Positions 1 through 11,738 of a stretch of 64,000 bases of DNA are shown in pieces (position 1 is the first letter of the stretch; each line of letters opens with the position of its first letter). Both the position numbers and the translations under genes were made by a program. The notes beneath the pieces are model-generated. The model made no database searches. It was not told the DNA's origin and saw nothing but the letters and a program-made list of their open reading frames with translations. Origin of the DNA: Ciona intestinalis (lineage: Eukaryota; Chordata; Ascidiacea; Phlebobranchia; Cionidae); NCBI RefSeq assembly GCF_000224145.3, contig NC_020169.2:2906095-2970094 (forward strand). Reading direction: 5' to 3'.

Positions 1-1172
1 ATAAAGATTTTATAAACAGGCGCTAGTACCTTCAGGGATATGAAAGTTTTGATATTTTGTTTCACTTCTTTTGTAAGTTTGTCGGCATAAAACAAGAGAA
101 GCCACCAATCTTGTGTTGAAACATCATGCTGTATGTATATGTAACAACTGTGATATTACTTTGTGAATACACTTTGGGTATTGGGCAAAATCTAGCCTAA
201 CCCTAGATCCTTTAACAAAGATTTAACCCATATAGAATAGAAAGGTAGGTATACAAAAATAAAGTAAACAGATTTTCGATATTCAGAAAGGATTTAGACC
301 ACTTGTATTATGCTAATAATGTGTTATTTTATGTTTACGTTAACAATGTCTTGCTGCAGAAAAGGTGTTGGTATTGTAATTATTAAATTGTATATAATAT
401 ACATATAGTATACATTATTGTTCTTCTACTATAAAATTATTTAATATTAAAAAAAGTAATAAAAAGTTTTCAAGGATTTTAAAGGATTTAAAAATTAATA
501 ATTTACAAAAATAAAAAGCATATTTTTTTATATCCAAGGATATGCTTGTTATTTTACCTTTGTTTCTGCGGTGTTTATTTTGTTTGGAGAGATTCCGTAC
601 ATTGTACCTTCCATCATTTTCATTCCTAATATGAGGAAATGGTTAATTTGTATGTAAAGTGTATTTAAGAAATTTTAAGAGCGACAAATTTGAAACAAGA
701 AATGGAAGTATTTTTTTAAAAAAATGATGATAAAATTTGATACACCAAATTATCTGTTATCTGTGGTAACTGTAGGTATGGGGTGTATAAAACATATGTA
801 TTAGTATGAAATATATATTGACTATCTGTGCCCAACAAAAAAAATCACCCACAAAGTTACATAGGTGGTAACTCTTAAGCAGACACGAGGTGTATAAAAC
901 AGCTGTGTCAGTATGTATTAACTTTTAAAGCCAATAAAAAAATCATCCACAAAGTTACATACATGGTAACTCATAAGCGGGCACAAAGTGTATGACACAT
1001 AACGCTTGTACTATTACGAGTGTTCTTCCCCGCGATTCGAGGGTAAGTGTTACTTTTATTGATTTAACTTCTATACCACTATGCAAACTTCAAGCCCTTT
1101 CACAATAAAAACAATTTTCCATATTAAAATCATAAGAACCGGCATCAGTACCAAAAAAATACCAAAACTCAC
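1..1172. other. Left-edge non-coding stretch (probable intron of the CUL7/CUL9-like gene)
   Basis: No exon was recognised. The stretch is AT-rich and holds two successive copies of the 3' part of the tRNA-like SINE (about 830-1060). Because the 1173-1314 exon ends with a GT donor in phase 1, at least part of this stretch should be intron. Confidence 0.5.
830..1060 (+). repeat. Two tandem 3' fragments of the tRNA-like SINE
   Basis: The block ACAAAGTTACATA followed by GGTAACTC and GTGTAT is present twice, at about 848 and 950. It matches the body and tail of the SINE copies at 16165-16450 and 61115-61330. Confidence 0.6.
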
Positions 1173-4100
1173 CACTGAGCTGAGGCCACAGAAGTGAGTT
1201 CTCTGGGTCAGTAACAAAAGGTGGTGGTTCTTTAAAGTCACGCTTTGAATCTCCAATTAACTGCATGTGGTGCCAGTGAACCCAGAAAGGCCGGTTTAAT
1301 CTATGCCAAAATACCTGAAAAGATAAGGTGTTATCTAGGAAGTAAATGTAAAATTGTATCCAGTATGGTGTTGGTATAACAATAATATTAATGTCACTCT
1401 TCCTTTAACAAGGTAAGAGAAAATTTTCTAGAACACTTGAAAAGGATGATTTTAAAGCAACTGTGTAGGAGTGACAGCAAGAAATACTTAAAGCATAAAT
1501 AAAAATAGAACTATTTTCATAGCACTATTCTTCCATTACAAGCAGAAGGAAAAAATGGTAAAAGCTTGTTTCCAGCAAAATATATATAATATATGTATAG
1601 CCTATTACTTCTCAATATTTGACAGAGCAGGAGTTCTTTGTAAGACACAGCAACTTAAAGATACCGTTAAATTTTTAAGTTATAATCATACTTCATAATT
1701 TTAGACATACAATCATAGCTCACAAGACGGAAATTATAAATACAAAATCCTGGTGGAGATGCACAATATAAAAAACAGCGAATTATTTTCACATAGCTAC
1801 CCTACCTGTACAGGGGGTGTTGAATCATTATGTTGTCGATATATTCCTTCATCACCTTCCGTTACATCCTGGTATGTATGGCACGCTCGCACACGAAATC
1901 CTGGCTTGATTTTTGACTGAACATATTCAGCGTATTGACGCCTTGTTACAAATGTACCTGGGTGCCTGGTGACAAAAAAGGGTTAAGTTTAAGACGAAAA
2001 ATTAGAACCATACAAAATGGTTTTGTTTAAAAATTATTAAAAATATGGTTTAAAAACTAAAAAAAATATTTCAAAAAAATATTTCAAGAACCATCAAATA
2101 TAGTTTAAAAACCATCAAAATATAGTTTAAGAACTAATAAAAAATGGCCTAAGAAACTGCATAATACCTAGGCCTGTTTTTTGACGCTGACTTTTTAATT
2201 AAAACTAAACGATTCATTATATATTTTTGGAAGAAATAAGTCATAATTTCAATACTGGCGTACCTGTACATTGGTTTGGGTTGCTCTGATTTTAAAAGGG
2301 AGGAAAGTAGAGCTGGGTCAATAGATTGTTGGGAAGCATGAGGAAACAAATGTTTCTTCTCATTTATTTGTTGCTGTTTGATGCGTTGTTTCTAAAAAAA
2401 GATTTTTTGTTTTTTTATTCATAAAAACTTTTCTTGGTCCCAAAAAAGAATAACGTTGCTTACTCAATAAAACAATTTTTATTCATTTACTTTGTGTTTT
2501 TTCACATTTAAGAATTTTAATATTTTTACTTTTAAAACAAAAATTTTGTTACTTAAAAAAGATAAATGTTGCTTACTCAAAAATATAATATTTATTTTGA
2601 CTATGTTATTTTTATATTTTGTGCTAACACTTGGGAAATGGGCCAATTCTGGCCTACGTTCTAGGTCCAATGGTGTAGCACACCATAGGGCCTCATTCAT
2701 ACAAAACCTGATAAAAATCACTAGGACAGTAAAGGCCACATATTAGCATATACTGTAAGCTGCTACTATATCATGGGTGTTTTTTACCATTGCATTTCTA
2801 TCTACTTTAATATCTGCCAAGGAATTCAATTGTTTTTCTTCAGTTTTACATTTTGCCTGTGCAGCACCTGTAAAAAAAAACGGAGTTAAAAATTAAAAAT
2901 ATCCAAACACAACTTTTTTAAAAATATATATGTTAATAAATGTCACTACTGCAGAAATTAAGCTAATATTTTTGTTAAATAGAATAATTTTTAGGAAATG
3001 GTTAAAACAAAGAAAACATAAAAACTTACTCCATTTCTCATTGTTGTTCCAATCCATAATACGATTTAATTCATTGATGAGATCAGCAATTGCCATGGCA
3101 ACTTCAAACCTTTCTGTTTGTGTGTGGTTTACAGTGTCTCCTGGTTATAATAAAGGTTATAGGCATATTTATGCTTCGTAAAAACAATTTACGGCAGTTG
3201 CTTGAACCCAGTGGTCACTAATGAGTTGTCTAATTTGTCAGCCACACAGAAAAGAACAGGAGGTGTGTAAAACAGAAAATTGGTGCTATAACGACTTTCA
3301 TATTCTCATGCACGCAAGAATAAGCAAGTTACGTTCATTTTTTATTAGGTTTAAAAGAATGGTGAACATCCAGGGGACAAGCATGGGCGTTCCCCTCGTG
3401 GCTCAAGAGGTAGGCGTTTGCATTGTAAATGAAAGATACTGGGTTTGAAGCTCAATAGTGATAGGCTTATGTGTCCTTAAGTAAGACGCTTGAACCGACA
3501 TTGCTCTAACCCAGTGGTCACTAAATGGGTTGCAGCACCATGGGTGTCAGGGTAAAGAACGAACTCTAACCTAAAATGTGCTACACCACAGGACCTCACT
3601 TATATATATAAAAAAAACAATAGAATAAAAATAGTTACCTCCAAAAAAATTTTTTTTTAAATATATATATATATATAATTAATTTAATAATTTAGCTTGG
3701 CAATATTTTAGGAATTGTCTTAGATCATAAAAGTTTAAAAAACTAACTTTGTAGTGGGTAATGGTAGCCAATACTTTCCAGCTTTCTTCGTTTGTAGAAT
3801 TTTTTACTTTTCATAGATACAATATACTCATAATTAATAATTGTGGTAAAAATTGTTTTACTATTATGTAAACGCAATCACTTTAAGTTTTTTGCCAAGA
3901 ATATTTGAAATAAACGTACCAAGCACCATCCATGTGCATCGTGATTTATTCTGATCAGCATTCGTTGTGTCCATAAGTGATGTAACACGGAGGTAACATT
4001 TCATCAGCGTGAATAAAGCTTTTCCTGGAACCTATGGAACAAAATCGATGAATACATGATATTTAACAACAAATAAAAGGAAATGAATGAGAAGTACCTG

Positions 4101-4945
4101 GATTGTTTTATAATTCTGTAATTTTTTTATATACCACCAAAATGATAAAATTAATGGAAACATAGAAAACATAGATCTTACCCGACATACTATAATATGG
4201 TGGAAAAAAAAGAACACCTTTGACACATAATATCCAATAACCTGATCGTGTTTTAATAAACAATTAACAACAGTCTATGGGAGTTGTGAGAACAGGGTTT
4301 TAAACTTTTTTGAATGCTCTTTGTCAAATGGGTCGGGAAAATAGAATAAAAAATGTTTTCCCCCACCTTTCTATGTATGAAAAATATTCTTACCACCCAA
4401 TGCAACGAGAATGAAAAAATAAACCATCTTACCCCAACCAACAAAATACCCAAACCAAACTAAAGTGAGGCAATTTGATTTGAATATCCACAGGACAATA
4501 AGGTTAAAAACCACTGACCCAGCTCTAATATTTACCCAAAACAGCAATAAATACCTGTGGAATTTAACAAAGGTTACACCATCTTACCCCAACCAACAGT
4601 TTACCCAAATCAAACTCAATTTGCGCGAGGAAATTTGATTTGAATATCCACAGGACAATAAGGTTGAAAACCCCCGACCCAGCTCTAATATTTACCCAAA
4701 ACAGCAATAAACACCTGTGGAATTTAACGAAGGTTACACCATCTTACTCCAAACAGCCATAAATACCTGTGGGAGTTGTAGAGAATCAAGCTGTACAGCA
4801 TGAGCTTCTTCCCCCGATGCCGTCTCCGCAAACATCTCCATCACCATGTCACGATTCTCAAAGTCAGCGTAATGTTTCTTCCGATCCCCGTGATTCTCCT
4901 CCGTGGAGTCTTGTGTGAGGGAGAGGAGGACGTATGCTCGGCTTC
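1173..4945 (-). CDS. CUL7/CUL9-like protein with CPH domain (internal exons, partial)
   Basis: Seven phase-consistent exons on the minus strand: 4767-4945, 3920-4031, 3030-3113, 2788-2867, 2264-2391, 1806-1965 and 1173-1314, giving 295 codons. The strongest signal is in the last two exons: KPGFRVRACHTY, then EGDEGIYRQ, TPPVQVFWHRL and FWVHWHHMQLIG, the pattern of the CPH domain of CUL7, CUL9/PARC and HERC2. The first exon reads SRAYVLLSLTQD followed by KKHYADFENRDMVMEMFA, which recalls the CUL9 N-terminal region. CUL7 and CUL9 are atypical cullins that scaffold E3 ubiquitin ligases, and their CPH domain binds p53 in vertebrates; those roles are family knowledge. No cullin or RING part is visible: the gene continues past base 1, and its start is beyond the 5256-6255 gap or inside it. 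HERC2-like is the main alternative. Confidence 0.72.
3187..3552 (+). repeat. tRNA-like SINE, two overlapping partial copies
   Basis: CCCAGTGGTCACTAATGAGT near 3210 is the SINE body. A fresh head with a degenerate box A (CGTGGCTCAAGAGGTAGGCG) starts near 3398 and runs through a box-B-like GGGTTTGAAGCTC to a second body ending near 3530. It lies in the intron between CUL9-like exons 3030-3113 and 3920-4031. Confidence 0.6.
4190..4374 (+). mobile_element. TA-MITE copy (diverged)
   Basis: It contains the family core ACACATAATATCC ... CCTGATCGTGTTTTAA and the right-end purine block followed by TTTTCCCCCACC. Both ends are worn. It lies in a CUL9-like intron. Confidence 0.7.
4423..4770. repeat. ~155-160 bp tandem repeat carrying copies of a 5' splice site
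   Basis: ACCATCTTACCCCAACCAAC recurs at 4423 and 4578 and, in diverged form, at 4738. Each unit includes AATACCTGTGG (4550-4560, 4708-4718 and the real site at 4762), which on the minus strand is CCACAG|GTATT. That is the donor of the CUL9-like exon 4767-4945. Confidence 0.75.
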
Positions 4946-5255
4946 CTGGAGGTGGAAATGCAATATGAAGTTTTTTACTTTTTTTGGGAAACTTGTTATT
5001 TTGAAAACATGTTATGAACTGTTTCGGTAATTAAAATATTATATATATACATTATAGGCTAGATTAATTTTGAAATAAACTACACATTTTTGTGGAAAAT
5101 AATATATTTATATGTAAATAATGTAAATATATATATATTATAAAAAGCGAAATGTTAACAAAATTTAATCTTTCCCACGGCGGCATAGGCATATTTTACT
5201 TAAAACATTTTATTTGAAAATTGCAATTTTTACGTGTAACTGAAAGTTATGAACA

Positions 5256-6255
5256 NNNNNNNNNNNNNNNNNNNNNNNNNNNNNNNNNNNNNNNNNNNNN
5301 NNNNNNNNNNNNNNNNNNNNNNNNNNNNNNNNNNNNNNNNNNNNNNNNNNNNNNNNNNNNNNNNNNNNNNNNNNNNNNNNNNNNNNNNNNNNNNNNNNNN
5401 NNNNNNNNNNNNNNNNNNNNNNNNNNNNNNNNNNNNNNNNNNNNNNNNNNNNNNNNNNNNNNNNNNNNNNNNNNNNNNNNNNNNNNNNNNNNNNNNNNNN
5501 NNNNNNNNNNNNNNNNNNNNNNNNNNNNNNNNNNNNNNNNNNNNNNNNNNNNNNNNNNNNNNNNNNNNNNNNNNNNNNNNNNNNNNNNNNNNNNNNNNNN
5601 NNNNNNNNNNNNNNNNNNNNNNNNNNNNNNNNNNNNNNNNNNNNNNNNNNNNNNNNNNNNNNNNNNNNNNNNNNNNNNNNNNNNNNNNNNNNNNNNNNNN
5701 NNNNNNNNNNNNNNNNNNNNNNNNNNNNNNNNNNNNNNNNNNNNNNNNNNNNNNNNNNNNNNNNNNNNNNNNNNNNNNNNNNNNNNNNNNNNNNNNNNNN
5801 NNNNNNNNNNNNNNNNNNNNNNNNNNNNNNNNNNNNNNNNNNNNNNNNNNNNNNNNNNNNNNNNNNNNNNNNNNNNNNNNNNNNNNNNNNNNNNNNNNNN
5901 NNNNNNNNNNNNNNNNNNNNNNNNNNNNNNNNNNNNNNNNNNNNNNNNNNNNNNNNNNNNNNNNNNNNNNNNNNNNNNNNNNNNNNNNNNNNNNNNNNNN
6001 NNNNNNNNNNNNNNNNNNNNNNNNNNNNNNNNNNNNNNNNNNNNNNNNNNNNNNNNNNNNNNNNNNNNNNNNNNNNNNNNNNNNNNNNNNNNNNNNNNNN
6101 NNNNNNNNNNNNNNNNNNNNNNNNNNNNNNNNNNNNNNNNNNNNNNNNNNNNNNNNNNNNNNNNNNNNNNNNNNNNNNNNNNNNNNNNNNNNNNNNNNNN
6201 NNNNNNNNNNNNNNNNNNNNNNNNNNNNNNNNNNNNNNNNNNNNNNNNNNNNNNN
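5256..6255. other. Assembly gap, exactly 1000 N
   Basis: The round length suggests a nominal scaffold gap of unknown true size. The missing sequence should hold the last, heme-binding exon of the minus-strand P450, and may hold 5' exons of the CUL7/CUL9-like gene. Confidence 0.95.
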
Positions 6256-6317
6256 ATATCTGGTCAGCGCATCTATAGGAAAAGATATTACAAAGATCAC
6301 AATTCTGAATAAATACA

Positions 6318-6516
6318 TAGTAGAGTGCTGGGGGAAGTTGGGACACCTTTTTATTCTTTTTTTTCCCATTTGGTAGTAAACAAAGAAAATTGAAAGATTT
6401 ATAAAAAAACGCACCCACGCGACCGTTATAGACTGTTGTTAATTGTTTAAAACACGATCAAGGTGTTTGGATGTTTAGATGTACTAAAGAAGTCTCGCGT
6501 GTTCCCCTTATATTAC
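6318..6516 (-). mobile_element. TA-MITE copy
   Basis: The left end is TAGTAGAGTGCTGGGGGAAG. It has the internal CGACCGTTATAGACTGTTG and ACACGATCA blocks, and a decayed right end near ATATTACTGAGG. It sits beside the 1 kb gap, in the last visible intron of the minus-strand P450. Confidence 0.75.
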
Positions 6517-6752
6517 TGAGGGTATAATATGGTTATACCTTTAGCACATAATATATCTCAATTTTAGTTTTAACAACCAACACTGCGTTTTAGAACCGTG
6601 AAGCTACATTTATATAAATTTGTTTCTTTTTTACTACCAAAGGCGATGATAAAAATTTGAAAACGTGGACCATTTTCCCCAATATACATACAAACCATTA
6701 ACGAATATTTTACAAGTGAGATTAAACGAAAGTAAAATAAAAACATACTAAC

Positions 6753-9442
6753 CGATAACATCGTCTATTTCTTCCTGTATTCTAACTTGGCATTCCGGGT
6801 AATGTAGTAAACATATGATTCCCCATCCTAACGTAGCTGTTGTCGTGTCAATAGCTCCGACAAATAAGTCTCGTACTAAATGCAACAACTGCAGCTCCTG
6901 CAAAAAAACAAATGTATTCAGAGATATGCTACAAAATGATTTTTTCAGTTAATAAATAAATATAAACAAACTAAATTTGTTTTTGTTTTTGTAGAAGATA
7001 AAGTTCATGGTAAATCAAGGTAAACGCCGGCGCGACTTCCGTAATATCTGGTCTGGTTTAACGTGTTTTGTTCTCGTGGTCGTCGATTGAAAAATGTCGA
7101 TCTCTGTAAAGTGTAGACTGACAAAAGTTACCTCACGGCATAATCACGAGATCTTATCTATAATACAACACATACACAATCAACATATACGCAACGAGAC
7201 TAGTTCAAGTATACATATTGCGGGCGTTCAGCTATGTATACTGCAGGAGAACTTAGCTTTTTTCCCAAAATCGTAACTTTAATATATAATTGCTAAGTTT
7301 TCTGTAAAATGCAGGTTAAGAATAGTCTTTATGCAGTGCCGAAATAGGAACAAAATAAACAGATTCCGGCGTTTACTCTCCTCGACTACATTTTGGAAAC
7401 TATAACGTACAATTTAAATCCAATTTTCCTCTAAACGTGGCAAATTTTTCGTTAATAACACGAAAGTCAAGCTTTACTTACTGTGAAATATTCGCTGTTC
7501 CGTCGTTTCATCTCCAACAGAAATATATCGATAAAATCTCTAAGGTTGTTTTCGTCAAAAGAATTTTTGTGCTCTTCAGTTATTTCCGAGATAATATCTG
7601 TACGGCGTATGGCACAAAGTTAATATGTTATAAATATAAGGGAATAAACTACACTAGTATTAAGCCATGTACCTAAAACCCGTTGCGTGCTGGCGATTAA
7701 TCTCTGATAGCCTTGTTTGAATGGTGGTATAAATCGAAGAAACGGAATAAACATAACGACGCTGCTTGTCGGCCTGCATTACAGTTTATTGTAAAATTAA
7801 CGCATTATAAACAAAATTAAGCACTTGTATACACTTTGTGTAGATAAATGGGTATGATATATAGTGGGGTAGGGGAAGATGGGACACCTTTTCATTTTAT
7901 TTTCTCGTCTCATTTGTCGCAAAAAAATCATATAATTAATAAACCGTATTCTCACGACTCCCATAGACCGTTGTTAAATTGATTCAAACACGATCAGGAT
8001 ACTTGGATATTATGTGCTAACGGTGTCCCATCTTCCCCCACCCTATACTATATATAATGGCACTTTGCAGTTTTATACCTTGCATGGTTAAGTTATATCA
8101 TTTATTACCTATGATCCACAATAGCTTGCAGCTTCTCGTCTTCGTAGTTAAAACGCTTTCCCATTATCAGATTAGTAACAATATTCGACAGGAGTTTCCG
8201 AAATTCAGACTGTAGTAAGAAATGCATATAACGTTAAAAATAAAAGGACGTGTACCAATAAAAAAATATGGCTTACCAAAATGTTAACCTTTCCTCCAGA
8301 AGATTGTATTACGGATAAAAAATTCTGGTTTTCTTCGTTTATAATTCCGACCATGCTTCTTTTTCCCATTCCTAGGCTAAAAAATGGTAAATATATAGTG
8401 GGGTGGGGGAAGATGGGACATCTTTAGCAGAAAATATATAAATATCCTGGTCGTGTTTTAAACAAGATAACAACGGTCTATGAAAGTCGCGAGGACAAGG
8501 TTTCATAGTTCCTTGAATGTTCTTTGTTTACTACCAAAGAGAATAATAGAATGAAAGAAAAAAATAGACGAGAAAAATGAAAAAGTGTCCCATCTTCCCC
8601 CATCCTACTATATAAAAAAAAAATGCACGGTAAACTATATACGAGTTGGAATACATACGTTTTCAGTGCCGTTAATACAAATCGACGCTGTGCTTGCCAT
8701 CGTGGTCCTGTGGAAAACACAATACCGCATCCTTCAGTCAATTGGTTCATTAAGTATGACTGCGGTCGCCCAGAGAAGCTCTCTCCTTGCTTTAACAGTG
8801 CCTGTATTAAAGTACTGTGGGGTAAGATGGGATAACGTTGGGATTTAAATGCCAGTTAATAACCGCACGGCATTCAGCCAAGCGAACAGAAATTGCCTAT
8901 ATATAATACAGTGGGGGAAAGATGGGATACTGTTACCACTGAAAACCCGTATTTTCCGATCGTGGTTTTAAACAACCAACAACGTTGAATGAATGAAATT
9001 TATTTTGTCTCTTCGGTCACGATAACGAAAAATAAGAGGTTGACAAAGGCGAAAAGTCGGGTTGTAACGGTAAAACAACAGTAGTTAAGACACCCTTATT
9101 GATAAAAAAACGTTCTTTTAAAGTCGTGGACTACGGTTATATAATAATATAAAGTTCTGAGTAAATACTACAACTGTTCCACACAAAAGAAACCTGTGTT
9201 ATTGCTTCAATGTCGTTCAGAACAATCCAGTCTTTAGTTGCAAGTCGAAATGACATCACGCCACCGTATTTCGCATAATAGGTGGCAAGGTATTTATGCA
9301 TATCAACACCAGCGAACGGCGCTATGCCAAACAATGGAATGCCGAGTGGGCCGGGTGGGAAATTCTTAGGACGACGCCGCCATTGCAACAGATAGTAAAT
9401 ACAAAGAAATACAAACACGAAAATGTAACCACTGGGCAGCAT
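6753..9442 (-). CDS. Cytochrome P450, CYP2 clan (copy A; 3' end lost in gap)
   Basis: Seven minus-strand exons: 9194-9442, 8659-8801, 8277-8376, 8109-8209, 7673-7773, 7482-7597 and 6753-6897. The ATG at 9442 opens a hydrophobic ER anchor followed by a basic stretch and the proline hinge FPPGPLGIP. Then come [24 protein letters not shown] (C-helix), LGMGKRSM and the I-helix oxygen-activation motif GAIDTTT in the last exon. The K-helix ExxR and heme-cysteine exon should follow but would lie in the N gap. Microsomal P450s of this clan are heme mono-oxygenases of lipids, steroids or xenobiotics; the substrate here is unknown. Exon lengths match the plus-strand copy B (249, 143, 100, 101, 101, 116, 145 bases), so the two are paralogues. 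Introns hold several TA-MITE copies. Confidence 0.92.
7862..8050 (-). mobile_element. TA-MITE copy, near full length
   Basis: Both TIRs are present: TAGTGGGGTAGGGGAAGATG on the left and CATCTTCCCCCACCCTATA on the right. It lies in an intron of P450 copy A, between exons 7673-7773 and 8109-8209. Confidence 0.85.
8396..8610 (+). mobile_element. TA-MITE copy, near full length
   Basis: The ends are TAGTGGGGTGGGGGAAGATG and CATCTTCCCCCATCCTACTA, with core CCTGGTCGTGTTTTAAAC. It lies in an intron of P450 copy A, between exons 8277-8376 and 8659-8801. Confidence 0.85.
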
Positions 9443-9792
9443 AGTCTATAGCATACGGCTAACTAGCTGTAATATTAATATTATCACGAGCAGACTAAAT
9501 ACATTTCTATCAAACTAAAGACTTTCAAAGACTGTAGAGCTCAGTTACACGGCAATGTAATAGAATTTATTGTTGCGTAACACAAGCCCTTTTTCTCACG
9601 CTATAGAACCTCTCTCCATTTTCAGGTCAAAAGACAGTCATTTCCCTTGTTCTATCACGCAGCGCAAACGTGAACACGTTTTGCCAGTGCGTTTGGACCT
9701 GTGGATCATGTATCTGAATAAATGTATCAGAGATTTGAAACCTCCTTTTATAAAAGCGTTTTTAAAGTACGACTTATGACACACGTTTACGG

Positions 9793-9896
9793 TACTGTGG
9801 GGCAAGATGGGATACCGTTAACACTTAAAACGCATATGTATTTCGCGGAACGAGAAATGAGAATGGAATTGTGTTCCATCTTACCCTGTACCTACT
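9793..9896 (+). mobile_element. Short internally deleted TA-MITE (TACTGTGGGG subfamily)
   Basis: It starts TACTGTGGGGCAAGATGGG and ends CCATCTTACCCTGTACCTACTA, about 104 bases. It represents a second subfamily whose TIR has GGGGTAAGATGGGATAC instead of GGGGGAAGATGGGACAC. Confidence 0.7.
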
Positions 9897-9980
9897 ATAT
9901 ACAAATGCGTATCTGATGCAACGTTTATTTTTCTCAGGTCGAAATTGCAGCGGAAATCCAATGTATTATAAAATACATAT

Positions 9981-10170
9981 ACTTGGATGGGGAGAAATGG
10001 GACACCTTTACTGCATAATATCCAAATATCCTGATCGTATTTTAAACAATTAACAACAGTCTATGGGAGTCGTGAGGACACGGTTTATATTTTTTTGAAC
10101 GTTCCTCGTTTTCTACCAAATGGAACGAAAAAATAGAATGAAAAGGTGTCCCATCTCCCCAAACCTACTG
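9981..10170 (+). mobile_element. TA-MITE copy, full length
   Basis: The left end ACTTGGATGGGGAGAAATGG is worn. The core CCAAATATCCTGATCGT and right end GGTGTCCCATCTCCCCAAAC are clear. Confidence 0.85.
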
Positions 10171-10327
10171 TATAAACCGAGCACTGCAAATGGAAACAAA
10201 TAAAAAATAGATACTAATTTTTTACTTTAAGTTTTTTTTATAGGAATCGCGTATAAAATCGAATAAGGGACAGCAGCCCGTTATTGCCTTTGGCCATTTT
10301 AAACAAACATTACACCTCATAGCCATG

Positions 10328-10453
10328 CTCTGAAACGCCCATTTGCAGCAGCCAATGGCCAAACTTGGGCTACAGCGCACACGAAGATTCGCTCTGAAAC
10401 GCCCATTTGCAGCAGCCAATGGCCAAACTTGGGCTACAGCGCACACGAAGATT
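10328..10453. repeat. 64 bp perfect tandem duplication
   Basis: CTCTGAAACGCCCATTTGCA begins at 10328 and again at 10392, and the following bases to CACACGAAGATT are identical in both units. Identity implies a very recent duplication. No coding role was seen. Confidence 0.85.
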
Positions 10454-10912
10454 AAACACCGGTGGATTAAGTAGAAATTACATTGTAACTTTAAAGATTA
10501 ATACAACAACACAGCGTTTCGTATAATCTGCTTTTAATGTGTCTTTCTTCGCTCCGTGGAAATATGGCTTAGCCGTGTATTTAGTATAGGTGTAATTTCA
10601 TTTTGTTTGATTCATTGAAAGAATATAGGTAAAAAATGTAAAATTGTTGTTACTGTGAGACTTTGAGTTTTGCAATCCCGGTTTAGGTAACTTTCATAAG
10701 ACTATCAAGACAAAAAATATGCACATAAGCCAACAGCATACAAAATAGAACAGACATAAGTAATCAAAGTTAGAGTAACACGGAAGTCGGTTAAAAGTTT
10801 GCCATTTCCGTGTAGAGCAAATGCAATGTTACAGAAACCTATACAGCAGCCACAACACGCAGCACCGCATGGGCTTCTCGCACACTTTAAATATAGATAT
10901 TGGATGACGGTC

Positions 10913-11035
10913 TATTGGGCGGGGTAAGATGGTCTACGTTTTTATTCTTATATTATATCATAGGTGATCTTGTTTCCTACCAAATGGGACGAGAAAATAT
11001 ATTGAAAAGGTGGTCCATCTTCTCCCACCCTACTA
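10913..11035 (+). mobile_element. Short TA-MITE copy
   Basis: It runs from TATTGGGCGGGGTAAGATGG to TCTTCTCCCACCCTACTA, with the family's CCAAATGGGACGAGAAAATA block inside. About 120 bases, so the middle is deleted. Confidence 0.75.
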
Positions 11036-11738
11036 CACTTAGTTTCTGGGTATACTACGCGTTTTTGCCACAGTATCGGTGCTAGTTTTAGTTTTTACAT
11101 TTCCAGTTATCTATGAAACGCCTCCCACCAAAGGTATATTATATATAGATAACCACTGTTTTAAGCTTGTATCAATACTGTGGGGTAAGATAGATACGCC
11201 ATACTACATATCATCCCATATATTTCGTAATCGGGTTTTAAACATTTACTAACGCTTAATTTAGTCTGTTTAGGAAAAGGGTATAATGCTGTAAATATGA
11301 CTTGTTTACTATAATACCAAATGAGACGATAAAACAGAATGAAAACACAGGCCGTGCTATCGGTAGTTTACGCATATAAGAACGCTTAGATTTTTTTGCC
11401 GCCTGTGATAAGCAGAAAAACAACACACCGTGAGATCATTTACTGAAAACCACAATCACATTAAGAATAAAATTAGCAGAACTCTACTTCGTAATATACT
11501 TTTAACCATTCTGCATTTAGTTGATATATTTTGCAAGTCGATAGTGCTCTACTATTTTAAGGTGGTAGCGGTTTCGTATACTGTTTTAAAAAATGTATAA
11601 CTATAACATAATGCAATTGGTTTATAACTTTGAAAAACAAGTTTCTATTTTTCGCAGAATTAAGTAAAGTCTAATAGGACTTGGTTCTGCCAATAGTTAT
11701 CGTACAGACATATAACTACGTGAGAATTTATTGAAAAT

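Larger units (their letters stand above)
9443..11738. other. Intergenic region between P450 A and the first lectin/fibrinogen gene
   Basis: These 2.3 kb separate two divergently transcribed genes, so both promoters should be here, but I cannot place either. The stretch is mostly repeats: MITE copies at 9793, 9981, 10913 and a left-half copy at about 11176, plus a 64 bp tandem duplication at 10328-10453. No convincing exon was seen. Confidence 0.6.

Noticed and set aside
5210-6418. Very long open frames on both strands across 5210-6418
   Set aside because: They exist only because the 1000 N gap contains no stop codons.
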